Below, piece after piece: positions 16,144 through 23,603 of a stretch of DNA of 46,979 bases. The position numbers and the translations under genes are program-made. Numbering within the stretch: the stretch's first letter is position 1; the number at the start of each line of letters is the position of its first letter. This DNA comes from CAYGVT01 sp964353355 (lineage in GTDB: Archaea > Thermoplasmatota > DTKX01 > GCA-020343715), in contig CAYGVT010000155.1 of the NCBI GenBank assembly GCA_964353355.1, forward strand, positions 1 through 46,979, read 5' to 3'. A model generated the notes under the pieces. The model was not told the origin of the DNA. It saw nothing but the letters and a program-made list of their open reading frames with translations, and did not search any database.

Positions 16144-19080
16144 TCACCCGGACGACCGCCTGCGCCTGGCCACGAGCACGAGCAGCAGCACCAGGACGGC
16201 GACGAGCAGGAGCAGCCCGATCCACCCGGCCGTGCGCTGCGCGGGGGTGACGTCCCCGTCGTCGTCGGGGGGCGTGGGAGGGGGGCCCTTGTGCGCGTCG
16301 ACGAACAGGTCGGTGAGGGTGACATTGACGGTGGCCTCGCCGTCGAACACCGTGAGGGTCACGTTGTAGGTACCCACGTGCCCGTAGATGTGGCTGACAT
16401 TGGAACCCGCCGAGGAGTTGCCGTCGCCGAAATCCCACTGGAAGTAGAGCGGGTCGCCATCGGGGTCGAACGAGCCATTGGCGGTGAAGTTGAGGGTGTC
16501 GCCCGCGTAGAGCCTGCCTGACGTCGTCAGCTCGGCCTTGGCAGTCGGAGGCGAGTTGGGTGGCGGCGGGGCCAGGATGATGACGATGGTGACGCTCGCG
16601 TTGGCCCAGACGACCGGCGGGTCGGTCGTGACCTCGAGGGTCACGACGTGCAGCCCCACCGATAGGTTGTCCACGTCGAGCTCCACCTCCCTGCCCAGCA
16701 GGCCGTCGACGTCGGAGCGCCAGGCCATGACGGTCGGGCCCACGCCGTCGCCGTAGGATTCCACGTACGAGCCGTCGGCCGAGAGGTGGACGACGGAGCC
16801 CTCGAAGAACGTCGACCGGTTCGCGGGCGCGGCGATGACGGCGACCGCGCGGGGGGGCGGGGCCTGGACGTAGATGGATACGGAGTCCTCAAGTGGACCT
16901 GGGGACCAGGGCGAGGAGGGGGGCGTGGCGCGCGCGGTAATGGTGTGCGCGCCCCACTCGAGGGGGCTGATGAGGCCCTGTGGCCCGGGGACCACCTCCG
17001 AGCCGTCGACGAACCAGTGGACCTCGAGTTCCGTGGTCACGTTCGGCGAGTACGGGTTGAGCTCTATGTGCGAGTCGCTGGCGACCGATATGTCCCCGTC
17101 GTGGGCGAACACGGAATCATCCGCCGGGCTCGTGATGGCGAACCTGTTGTCCGGGCATGGCCCAGACAGGACGGTGAAGTTTACCTCGTCGGTCACAGGC
17201 TCGTTGACGCCATCGGAAACCTCGAGCGTGAGTGTGTGCCTGCCCGCCGAGGGCTTGAACGTCATGCACCAGGTCATACCCTCCTCGACTGGAGCACCGT
17301 CAAGCAACAATGTTGCATGGATAGGATCCCCCTCTGGTTCTTCAATTAAGCAACCTGCTTCGAACCCGTCCCTGGCCGTCCATGGATCGAGGAACGTCCC
17401 CTCCCCGGGTGAGAGGAGCCACACTCTCGGGGGTTGGTTCGGGATAAGGGTCAAAGTGACCGCACGATCGGCCCCATCGAGCCACAACTTGGAAAGGTTG
17501 TACATGGTACCGAGATGGGCCGAGAGCACGTACGGCTGGTGGTCGTGCCACTCGTACTCCGCATCGATATGGTACTCCGCGACCAGCATGTCGAACGCGA
17601 GCCCGTCGGATGCGACCGTCACATCGGCGACCTCGGCCCCGAGCTCGTCCGTCGCCACGAGGGTCGCGCCCACCGCGGGCGCGCCCCCGGGGAGCTCCAC
17701 GTGGACGGTCAACTGGTAGAGCTGCAATATGCTGCCAAGCCCGTTCGAGATGGCTCCTGTGCCGTACAGGTTCTCCGCCGTCACGGGCGCGCGGTGGGTC
17801 GCGACCATGCCCCAGCCCGAGTTGCCAAGGATGTTGCAGCGCTCGATGTGCGCGTCGCTCCAGGTGAGGTTGATGCCGGTTATACCGTGCTGGATGACGC
17901 AGTCGCGGATGACGGGCGTCGACCTGTCCACCACGACCGCGTCCGCGATGCCGGAGCCAATGAAGTGGCATCCATCGAGGACCGCCGCGGTGTCGTTCAC
18001 GAGGCTGACCGCGCTCCCGGCGGCGTCGAGGTCCACCGTCACATCGGTGAGCGTCGGCGCGCCCGCGTCGACCGAGATCGCGGAGGCGACCGTGAGGAAG
18101 CCCGAGACCGCACAGTTCCTCACGGCCACGCTCGAGGAGTTGAGCATGAGCGCCATCGCGCAGTTCGAGAACGTGCTGCTGACGACCGTGCCAGCGCCCC
18201 CGATGTTCAGCATCCCCAACACACAGTAGGTGAACGTGCAGTCGCGCACCGTGGGAGAGGCGAGGAGCACGTTCAGCGCGGCGCCCATGTACTGGAATGC
18301 GCATCCCTCCAGCACAGGCTCCGCGAGAGCAGCGACCGACACGCCGAGCAGGCTGGGCGAGAGCAGCTGCCCGAAGGTGCAGTCGATGAACCTGGGGTTC
18401 GCGGCGATGACGAGGGCCTCGCCGCCTGAGCTGCCATAGACCTGGCACCTCCTGATGGTCGGGTCCGCGGAGGCGAGCACGATGCCCTCCACGTAGATGC
18501 CCCCGCCATTCCCCCTGACGGTGCAGTCCTCCATGTTGGGCGAAATGGAGCCGATGAGGCCTGCCGGCTCGAAGGCGACCGCGTAGCCGCGGGACAGCTC
18601 GATGGTGCTGTTGTGGACCAGCACGTTCGAGCTGCGCACGACGAGGCCTCCCAGCTGGCCGACCAGGGGGGTCGGCGAGGGCGTGCCGTCGAGGCGGCGT
18701 ATGGTGGTGTGGCCGATGGTGGCGCGGCCCTCGATGGTGAGGTTGTAGTACATGTCAGGGTCGGTCGTGTCGATGGTCGAGCCTCCGTCCATGGAAAGCG
18801 AGCCCCCGCGCGCCACCAGCACGTGGAAGGCGCCGCTCCTGGGCATGTCGAGCCGCAGGTCGCAGTCCGTCAGGGAGAGCCGCCCCCCAGACTGGACCGT
18901 CAAGTTGCCGGCGACCGTGAGCGTGGCGCCAGCCTTGGACACGTCCTCGGACGCCGTAATGACCCAGTCCCCGCTCGCCGGGGGGTCCGGCGTGGCTGCC
19001 GCCGGGAGAGCGAGCGCGACGAGCGCGAGCGAGGCCGCGGCCATCACCAGCGCAGCCCAACAGACCGCCCACCCATCCAA
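16144..19080 (-). CDS. Secreted, membrane-anchored parallel beta-helix / PKD surface protein
   Basis: This 978-residue protein has an N-terminal signal peptide (LVMAAASLALVALALPAAA, cut near residue 30). A right-handed parallel beta-helix region of about 400 residues follows, with repeated short turns such as VRDCTF and IRRCQVYG. Next come several Ig/PKD-like domains; the last has the classic PKD pattern DPDGDPLYFQWDFGDGNSS. A C-terminal membrane helix (IGLLLLVAVLVLLLVLVA) is followed by RRRRSSG, so the bulk faces outside. There are many N-X-S/T sites. The start is TTG 19080, with GGGGGAG six bases upstream; an ATG at 19121 is in another frame and stops early. It is probably a cell-surface or adhesion protein; the ligand is unknown. 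Confidence 0.82.
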   Translation of the reverse strand: MDGWAVCWAALVMAAASLALVALALPAAATPDPPASGDWVITASEDVSKAGATLTVAGNLTVQSGGRLSLTDCDLRLDMPRSGAFHVLVARGGSLSMDGGSTIDTTDPDMYYNLTIEGRATIGHTTIRRLDGTPSPTPLVGQLGGLVVRSSNVLVHNSTIELSRGYAVAFEPAGLIGSISPNMEDCTVRGNGGGIYVEGIVLASADPTIRRCQVYGSSGGEALVIAANPRFIDCTFGQLLSPSLLGVSVAALAEPVLEGCAFQYMGAALNVLLASPTVRDCTFTYCVLGMLNIGGAGTVVSSTFSNCAMALMLNSSSVAVRNCAVSGFLTVASAISVDAGAPTLTDVTVDLDAAGSAVSLVNDTAAVLDGCHFIGSGIADAVVVDRSTPVIRDCVIQHGITGINLTWSDAHIERCNILGNSGWGMVATHRAPVTAENLYGTGAISNGLGSILQLYQLTVHVELPGGAPAVGATLVATDELGAEVADVTVASDGLAFDMLVAEYHIDAEYEWHDHQPYVLSAHLGTMYNLSKLWLDGADRAVTLTLIPNQPPRVWLLSPGEGTFLDPWTARDGFEAGCLIEEPEGDPIHATLLLDGAPVEEGMTWCMTFKPSAGRHTLTLEVSDGVNEPVTDEVNFTVLSGPCPDNRFAITSPADDSVFAHDGDISVASDSHIELNPYSPNVTTELEVHWFVDGSEVVPGPQGLISPLEWGAHTITARATPPSSPWSPGPLEDSVSIYVQAPPPRAVAVIAAPANRSTFFEGSVVHLSADGSYVESYGDGVGPTVMAWRSDVDGLLGREVELDVDNLSVGLHVVTLEVTTDPPVVWANASVTIVIILAPPPPNSPPTAKAELTTSGRLYAGDTLNFTANGSFDPDGDPLYFQWDFGDGNSSAGSNVSHIYGHVGTYNVTLTVFDGEATVNVTLTDLFVDAHKGPPPTPPDDDGDVTPAQRTAGWIGLLLLVAVLVLLLVLVARRRRSSG

Positions 19081-19132
19081 GGATGGCTCCCCCGGGGCCA
19101 GGTCATCACCGCGCTTTCCATGGGCGCGCCCA

Positions 19133-19145
19133 GTAGATATCGTTT
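19133..19145 (-). promoter_or_regulatory. TATA box for the beta-helix surface protein
   Basis: On the minus strand the sequence reads AACGATATCTACT. The predicted transcript start is near 19113, giving a leader of about 30 bases that carries the ribosome site of TTG 19080. Confidence 0.45.
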
Positions 19146-19237
19146 GGGGCCGCGAGGCCGGCCGAACGTCTGTCCGCAGGTGAACGCAGGGCAGTAGTTC
19201 TTATATCCCCTCCTCATGGATGGTAGCACGGGGGCAA

Positions 19238-19247
19238 GCTTCATAAG
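19238..19247 (+). promoter_or_regulatory. TATA-like element for the beta-propeller surface protein
   Basis: GCTTCATAAG is centred about 29 bases before TTG 19272, implying a leaderless transcript. A second candidate, TTCTTATATCC at 19198-19208, would give a longer leader. Confidence 0.4.
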
Positions 19248-19271
19248 GGCCCCCAGGGATGACCGAACGGC

Positions 19272-21242
19272 TTGAAGCACTGGCATGGCGCCCGGGCCGG
19301 CACGCGCGCGGCGCGCGCGGCCGTGGTCATCGTCATACTGGCAGCCAGCGCCCTGTCCATGCTCGCGCCAAGCGCCTCGGCCCTCACCGAGTACCGCTAC
19401 GAGCTCGTCATCGCCCCCCCCACGCCGCTGGACTACAAGGGCGTCGCCTGGGCCCCCGACGGGGACGAGGCCCTCGTCGTGGGCGGCATCCAGGCCGTCC
19501 TCAGGTACACCGACGGCATGGCCACCCAGGTCGCGGGCTCCAACTGGACGACCACCTCGCAGACAATAGAGGAGGTGGCCTACGCCCCGGACGGCACGGG
19601 CTGGGTGTGCGGCGGCCGCCTCAACGGGAGCCGCATGGAGGGCCATGTGTGGCGCGTGACGTCTACCGCCATCGAGCACGTCGACGGCGTCGAGGGCGAC
19701 CTGCTGACCGGCATCTCCGTGTCCGCCTCGGGCAGGGTCGTCGCGGTCGGCTCCCTGGGCGGGGTCTACGAGGTCGTCGACGGCTCGCTGTGCCAGCTCT
19801 CGCGCGCGTCCGAGGCCGTGCTGAACGACATCGTATGGGCGCCCGACGGCACGGGCGCGCTCATTGTGGGATCGCCCGGCGTGCTGCGGTGGCTCGACGC
19901 CGCGACCGGGACGCTGTCCACGGTACCGTTCACCAGCACCAACGCCCTCAACGCCGTCTCCTGGCGGCCGGGCACCTCGACCGCGTGGGCCGCGGGCGAA
20001 GGCGGCATCGTCGTGGAGTACAACGCGACCACCTCCTCGGCGAGCAGGGTCCGTCCCTCCACCCCGCGCACCCCCGACCTGTTCGGTGTGTCGTGGCACG
20101 CGGAGGGAGACCTCGCGATGCTCGTGGGCGCGGAGGGCACGACGCTCCTGTGGCGCGTTGGGGTCTTCACGACGCAGTCCGTCGACGTCAACGTTGACCT
20201 GATAGACGCGGCCTGGTCCCCGACCGACGACGAGGCGCTCGTCACCGGCGCGGACGGCATCGTGCTGCGGTACGCGCCCCGGTTGCCGTCCCAGGACCAG
20301 CCCCCGACGGCGGTCATCTCAAAGCCCGGCGAGGGCGAGGTCTTCGAAGAGGGCGCGACCATCACCTTCGACGGCTCCAGCTCCTCGGACCCGGAGGGCG
20401 AGCCCCTCACCTATGAGTGGTCCTCGAACGCGTCGGGCCGCATCGGGACAGGGGTCGTGGTCCACGCCTCGCTGCCGGTGGGCGAGCACCGCGTGACCCT
20501 CGTCGTCGACGACGGGCAGGGTCACAACGCCACCGACGTCGTGGGCGTGCGCGTGGAGATGCCCGCGCCGCCGCCACAGGAGGTCCGCGTGCAGCTCCTC
20601 TCGCCCCTGGGGGGCTCGGTGGTGTCTGGCACCATCGATGTCACGGGCAGGGCCACCTCCACACAGGGACAGGTCGTGGGCGTGCAGGTGCGGTTCGATG
20701 ACGGGCCCTGGGCGACGGCGCAGGGTGCCGACCCGTTCACCCTCAGGCTCGACACGCACGCCCTCACGGACGCGCTGCACGAGGTGCGCGCGAGGGCGAC
20801 GACGTCGGACGGCGCTACCGGGGAGGCAAACGCGGTGTTCGAGGTCCTCAACGGGCCCGACCTCCCGCCGCCCCCGGACGTCCCCAACGTCACCATCCGC
20901 CTGCGCGGTCGGGCCGCCATCGACGAGGTCGTGACGTTCGAGGCCCTCGGCGTGGACGGCTCCGTGTGGGAGGTCGTGTGGGTCTTCGGGGACGGGTCGC
21001 GCTCCGAGGGGCTCGAGGCCTACCACGCATACGACGATGAGGGCACCTACCAGGTCGCGTTGCTCCTCTACCGGCCTGGTGAGGACGTGCCGGTGGCCTC
21101 GTTCGCGGCCTCGGTGGTCGTGGAGTCCCCGATGTCCGAACGGCTCTCCCTGGAGACCCTCGTCGTGCTCGGGGTGCTCGCGGTGCTGGGCATCTACCTG
21201 CTGGGCTTCTATGCTGGCCGTCGCTTCGGTCGCGGCCGGTGA
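19272..21242 (+). CDS. Beta-propeller-like / PKD surface protein with C-terminal anchor
   Basis: This 656-residue protein has a basic start and a hydrophobic signal (VVIVILAASALSMLAPSASA). About six repeats of roughly 45 residues follow, each with a WAPDG-like turn (VAWAPDGDEALVVG, VAYAPDGTGWVCG, IVWAPDGTGALIVG), suggesting a six-bladed beta-propeller. From about residue 340 come Ig/PKD-like domains (DGSSSSDPEGEPLTYEW), ending in a membrane helix (LVVLGVLAVLGIYLLGF) and a basic tail. The start is TTG 19272; the ATG at 19259 is in another frame. It is transcribed divergently from the beta-helix protein. Its last 34 bases overlap the convergent pantoate kinase gene. The ligand and role are unknown. 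Confidence 0.8.
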   Translation: MKHWHGARAGTRAARAAVVIVILAASALSMLAPSASALTEYRYELVIAPPTPLDYKGVAWAPDGDEALVVGGIQAVLRYTDGMATQVAGSNWTTTSQTIEEVAYAPDGTGWVCGGRLNGSRMEGHVWRVTSTAIEHVDGVEGDLLTGISVSASGRVVAVGSLGGVYEVVDGSLCQLSRASEAVLNDIVWAPDGTGALIVGSPGVLRWLDAATGTLSTVPFTSTNALNAVSWRPGTSTAWAAGEGGIVVEYNATTSSASRVRPSTPRTPDLFGVSWHAEGDLAMLVGAEGTTLLWRVGVFTTQSVDVNVDLIDAAWSPTDDEALVTGADGIVLRYAPRLPSQDQPPTAVISKPGEGEVFEEGATITFDGSSSSDPEGEPLTYEWSSNASGRIGTGVVVHASLPVGEHRVTLVVDDGQGHNATDVVGVRVEMPAPPPQEVRVQLLSPLGGSVVSGTIDVTGRATSTQGQVVGVQVRFDDGPWATAQGADPFTLRLDTHALTDALHEVRARATTSDGATGEANAVFEVLNGPDLPPPPDVPNVTIRLRGRAAIDEVVTFEALGVDGSVWEVVWVFGDGSRSEGLEAYHAYDDEGTYQVALLLYRPGEDVPVASFAASVVVESPMSERLSLETLVVLGVLAVLGIYLLGFYAGRRFGRGR

Positions 21243-22123
21243 GGCGCGCCCTGCAGGCGCGCGGGCGCGTTGTCCACCTTGACGATCGTGTGCCGCCACC
21301 CGAGCGCGGTGAGCGCCTCGGACATCGAGGCCAGGTCGCCCACGGCGAAGATGGAGTTGCCCAGCATCACCTGGCTAGCGCGGCCGAACGGGCGGCACGC
21401 CTCCACCATGGACAGGACCTCAGGGGAAGCGAGCCCGGCCGCCTGGGAGAACTCCCAGCCCGCCTCCAGCAGCCAGTCCATCGTGGGCGTCGCCGGGGCG
21501 CGCTCTAGGAGCGGGAGGGCGGCGGCCTCGAGCCGTTCGCGCGCCTCGCGGTCGCCGATGACGGACGACGTGTGGAGGGGGCGTCCGGACCACGCGATGA
21601 GCACCTCGCCGTCGTGGCGGGCCGTGACGACCTGGCCGTGCGGCGGCAGCCCAGGGCGGGTGCGGATGTCGAGGCCCCCGCGGGCCTGGCACACCACGTC
21701 CCCGAGGCCCGTGCGGAACTCGAGCTCGGCCGCGTGGGCGAGCGCCGCGAGCCTTTGCATGTCGCCCTTGAGCAGGCCGAGCTCGCCGTCGGCCGCGATG
21801 ACGGAGGCGAGAGCCATCGCCCCCGACATGCCGAACCCCTCGCCCACGGGCAGCCCGAGCTCGAGGTCCAGCTGCAGCCAGGTCTCCTCCCGGGCGCTCG
21901 CGAGGTAGTTGCCCAGCGCGGTCGCGACGACGGGCGCGAGCCGCGTGCCATCCCCTGGCGAGATGCCCCACCCCTTGCCGCGGAGCGCGCGGACGCGCGC
22001 CCTCGCGCCGCGGTCGATGCACAACCCAGCGCCGCGGCTGCCGGTGCGCCCGGCGTCGCGCGCGCGGGGCGGGGCGTAGAACAGGGCGGTAATGTGCCCG
22101 GGGCAGAAGGCCTCCGAGGTCAT
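21209..22123 (-). CDS. Pantoate kinase (archaeal CoA biosynthesis)
   Basis: This 304-residue GHMP-superfamily kinase matches archaeal pantoate kinase, which phosphorylates pantoate in the archaeal route to 4'-phosphopantothenate. The start MTSEAFCPGHITALF is the typical substrate-site beginning, GSRGAGLCI follows, and the nucleotide loop is LPVGEGFGMSGAMALAS. Its ATG overlaps the CoaBC stop (ATGA, 22120-22123), so the two CoA genes are one translationally coupled unit. The frame extends far upstream only as a shadow of coaBC. Other GHMP kinases share the loop, but the neighbour and the N-terminal motif make pantoate kinase the best reading. Confidence 0.85.
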   Translation of the reverse strand: MTSEAFCPGHITALFYAPPRARDAGRTGSRGAGLCIDRGARARVRALRGKGWGISPGDGTRLAPVVATALGNYLASAREETWLQLDLELGLPVGEGFGMSGAMALASVIAADGELGLLKGDMQRLAALAHAAELEFRTGLGDVVCQARGGLDIRTRPGLPPHGQVVTARHDGEVLIAWSGRPLHTSSVIGDREARERLEAAALPLLERAPATPTMDWLLEAGWEFSQAAGLASPEVLSMVEACRPFGRASQVMLGNSIFAVGDLASMSEALTALGWRHTIVKVDNAPARLQGAPHRPRPKRRPA

Positions 22124-23334
22124 CGCAGCGCACGCTCCACCGCGTCCATGACGGCCGCCGCCAGGGCCGCCTTGGTGCCGTCGTGCCTGACCGGCTCCGC
22201 GCCCCTGGCGAGTATGACCGCGGGGTGGCGGTCGCGCGTGACGCGCGCGACGTCGTTGGCCACCACCACGTCCTCGACCTCCCTCGCGAGGCGCTCGCGC
22301 GCGACCTCCTCGAGCGTGCGGTCGTCCGCGCCCGACTCGAGCTTGAACGCGACGAGCACCGCCTTGGGCGCGGATTTGCGCAGCTCGGGCAGGACCTTGG
22401 GCGCGGGGACGAGGTGGAGGTCCCAGGCGTGCCTGCCGGAGGGGACCTTGCCATCGAGGGGCTGGACGAGCCGGTAGTCGCCCACGGCGGCGGCGGCGAG
22501 GACGGCCGCGGCGTCGTGGGGCACGGACCTCGCGGCCTCCGCGAGCGACTCGACGGTGGTGAAGCGCTGGACGTCGACATAGGACGGGGGAGCGACCTCG
22601 TGCCTGCCGAGCAGGACCAGCACGTCCGCACCGCGGACGAAGGCCTCCTCCGCGAGGGCGGCGCCGAGCGCGCCCGACGAGCGGTTGGAGATGAGCCGCA
22701 CCGCGTCGACGGGCTCCTCCGTCGAGCCGGAGACCACGACCACGCGCCTTCCCCTCAGGGGGCCCGATGCGAGCGCGCGCACGCAGTGCGCCACGATGGT
22801 GGGCGCGTCCGCGAGCTTGGCCTTGCCCTCCTCCTCGCGGGGCATGACCACGTCCACGCCCATCTCGCGGAGGCGGTCGACGTTGCGCATCACCTGCGGG
22901 TGGTCCCACATCGTGCCGTGCATCGCGGGCGCGAGCACGACCGGGATGCCCGTGCCGAGGGCGGTCGTGGCGAAGGTGGTTACCGGCGTGTCGTCGATGC
23001 CCGCCGCGACCTTGCCGATGGTGTTGGCGGTCGCGGGGGCGATGAGCAGCAGGTCGGCGCGGCCGGGCGTGTCGCCGGCCAACCGCACGTGCTCGACGTC
23101 GCCCGTGAGCTGCAGCACGGGGGGGGAGCCCGTGGCGAACTGGATGGCGTCGGGGTGGACGATGCGCGCGGCGGCCTGGGTCATGGCGGCGACGACGCGC
23201 GCCCCGTGCCGCGCGAGCTCCCGGGCGAGATGCACGCACTCGACGGCCGCGATGGAGCCCGAGATGCCGAGCAGGACCGTGCGGCCCGCCAGCCGGCTGG
23301 ACCTGGTCCCCCTGATGTCGTCCACCGGGTGCAC
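22120..23334 (-). CDS. coaBC: Bifunctional phosphopantothenoylcysteine decarboxylase / phosphopantothenate-cysteine ligase
   Basis: CoaBC joins cysteine to 4'-phosphopantothenate and decarboxylates the product to 4'-phosphopantetheine. In the CoaC flavoprotein half, GISGSIAAVECVHLA binds FMN, APATANTIGKVAAG is conserved, and APAMHGTMW is the PAM motif (His replaces the usual Asn). In the CoaB half, STEEPVDAVRLISNRSSG is the nucleotide-binding signature, and AAAVGDY and AFKLES follow. From GTG 23334 it has 404 residues, close to the usual 400. This GTG sits at the predicted transcript start about 29 bases after a TATA box; the longer open frame is upstream of the promoter. It is the first gene of a two-gene CoA operon. 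Confidence 0.92.
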   Translation of the reverse strand: MHPVDDIRGTRSSRLAGRTVLLGISGSIAAVECVHLARELARHGARVVAAMTQAAARIVHPDAIQFATGSPPVLQLTGDVEHVRLAGDTPGRADLLLIAPATANTIGKVAAGIDDTPVTTFATTALGTGIPVVLAPAMHGTMWDHPQVMRNVDRLREMGVDVVMPREEEGKAKLADAPTIVAHCVRALASGPLRGRRVVVVSGSTEEPVDAVRLISNRSSGALGAALAEEAFVRGADVLVLLGRHEVAPPSYVDVQRFTTVESLAEAARSVPHDAAAVLAAAAVGDYRLVQPLDGKVPSGRHAWDLHLVPAPKVLPELRKSAPKAVLVAFKLESGADDRTLEEVARERLAREVEDVVVANDVARVTRDRHPAVILARGAEPVRHDGTKAALAAAVMDAVERALR

Positions 23335-23356
23335 GGGGCGAACTAACGCCCCACCG

Positions 23357-23368
23357 GTAGATAAAGCA
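23357..23368 (-). promoter_or_regulatory. TATA box for coaBC
   Basis: On the minus strand the sequence reads TGCTTTATCTAC, centred about 29 bases upstream of GTG 23334. It indicates a nearly leaderless transcript. Confidence 0.55.
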
Positions 23369-23519
23369 TGCCCTGACGGGGCGCCCCAGCCACGTTCTCG
23401 CCCTTTGCAACGGATGCGTTGTTCTCGAGGAACCATACGTTGTCCCGTGTTCCCTTATCGACTTGGCCAGTTCCTGAGAGGCACTCCAAGGAAGCCCCCA
23501 ATCTTCGACTCTTCTGGTT

Positions 23520-23542
23520 ATCACGTGCGGTAATCACGTGCG
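23520..23542 (+). repeat. Paired ATCACGTGCG boxes upstream of the giant-pilin promoter
   Basis: ATCACGTGCG occurs at 23520-23529 and again at 23533-23542, a 13-base period. Each copy contains the palindrome CACGTG. The pair ends five bases before the TATA box of the pilin gene. Position and symmetry suggest a binding site for a dimeric regulator; the protein is unknown. Confidence 0.55.
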
Positions 23543-23546
23543 CACC

Positions 23547-23556
23547 TTGATATATC
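23547..23556 (+). promoter_or_regulatory. TATA box for the giant pilin-like gene
   Basis: CTTGATATAT is followed by CG, with a predicted transcript start near 23578. It leaves a leader of about 26 bases that contains GGTGAT at 23592-23597, the ribosome site of ATG 23604. The open frame from 23538 would start before the promoter and is rejected. Confidence 0.6.
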
Positions 23557-23603
23557 GTCTGGATAGTCAAAATCCGCGCAGTGAACCCAGTGGTGATACT
23601 ACC

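Noticed and set aside
19044..19121. A 25-codon leader ORF (ATG 19121) before the beta-helix protein
   Set aside because: Its ATG lies upstream of the predicted transcript start and it shows no feature beyond an open frame; the SD-supported TTG 19080 explains the region.
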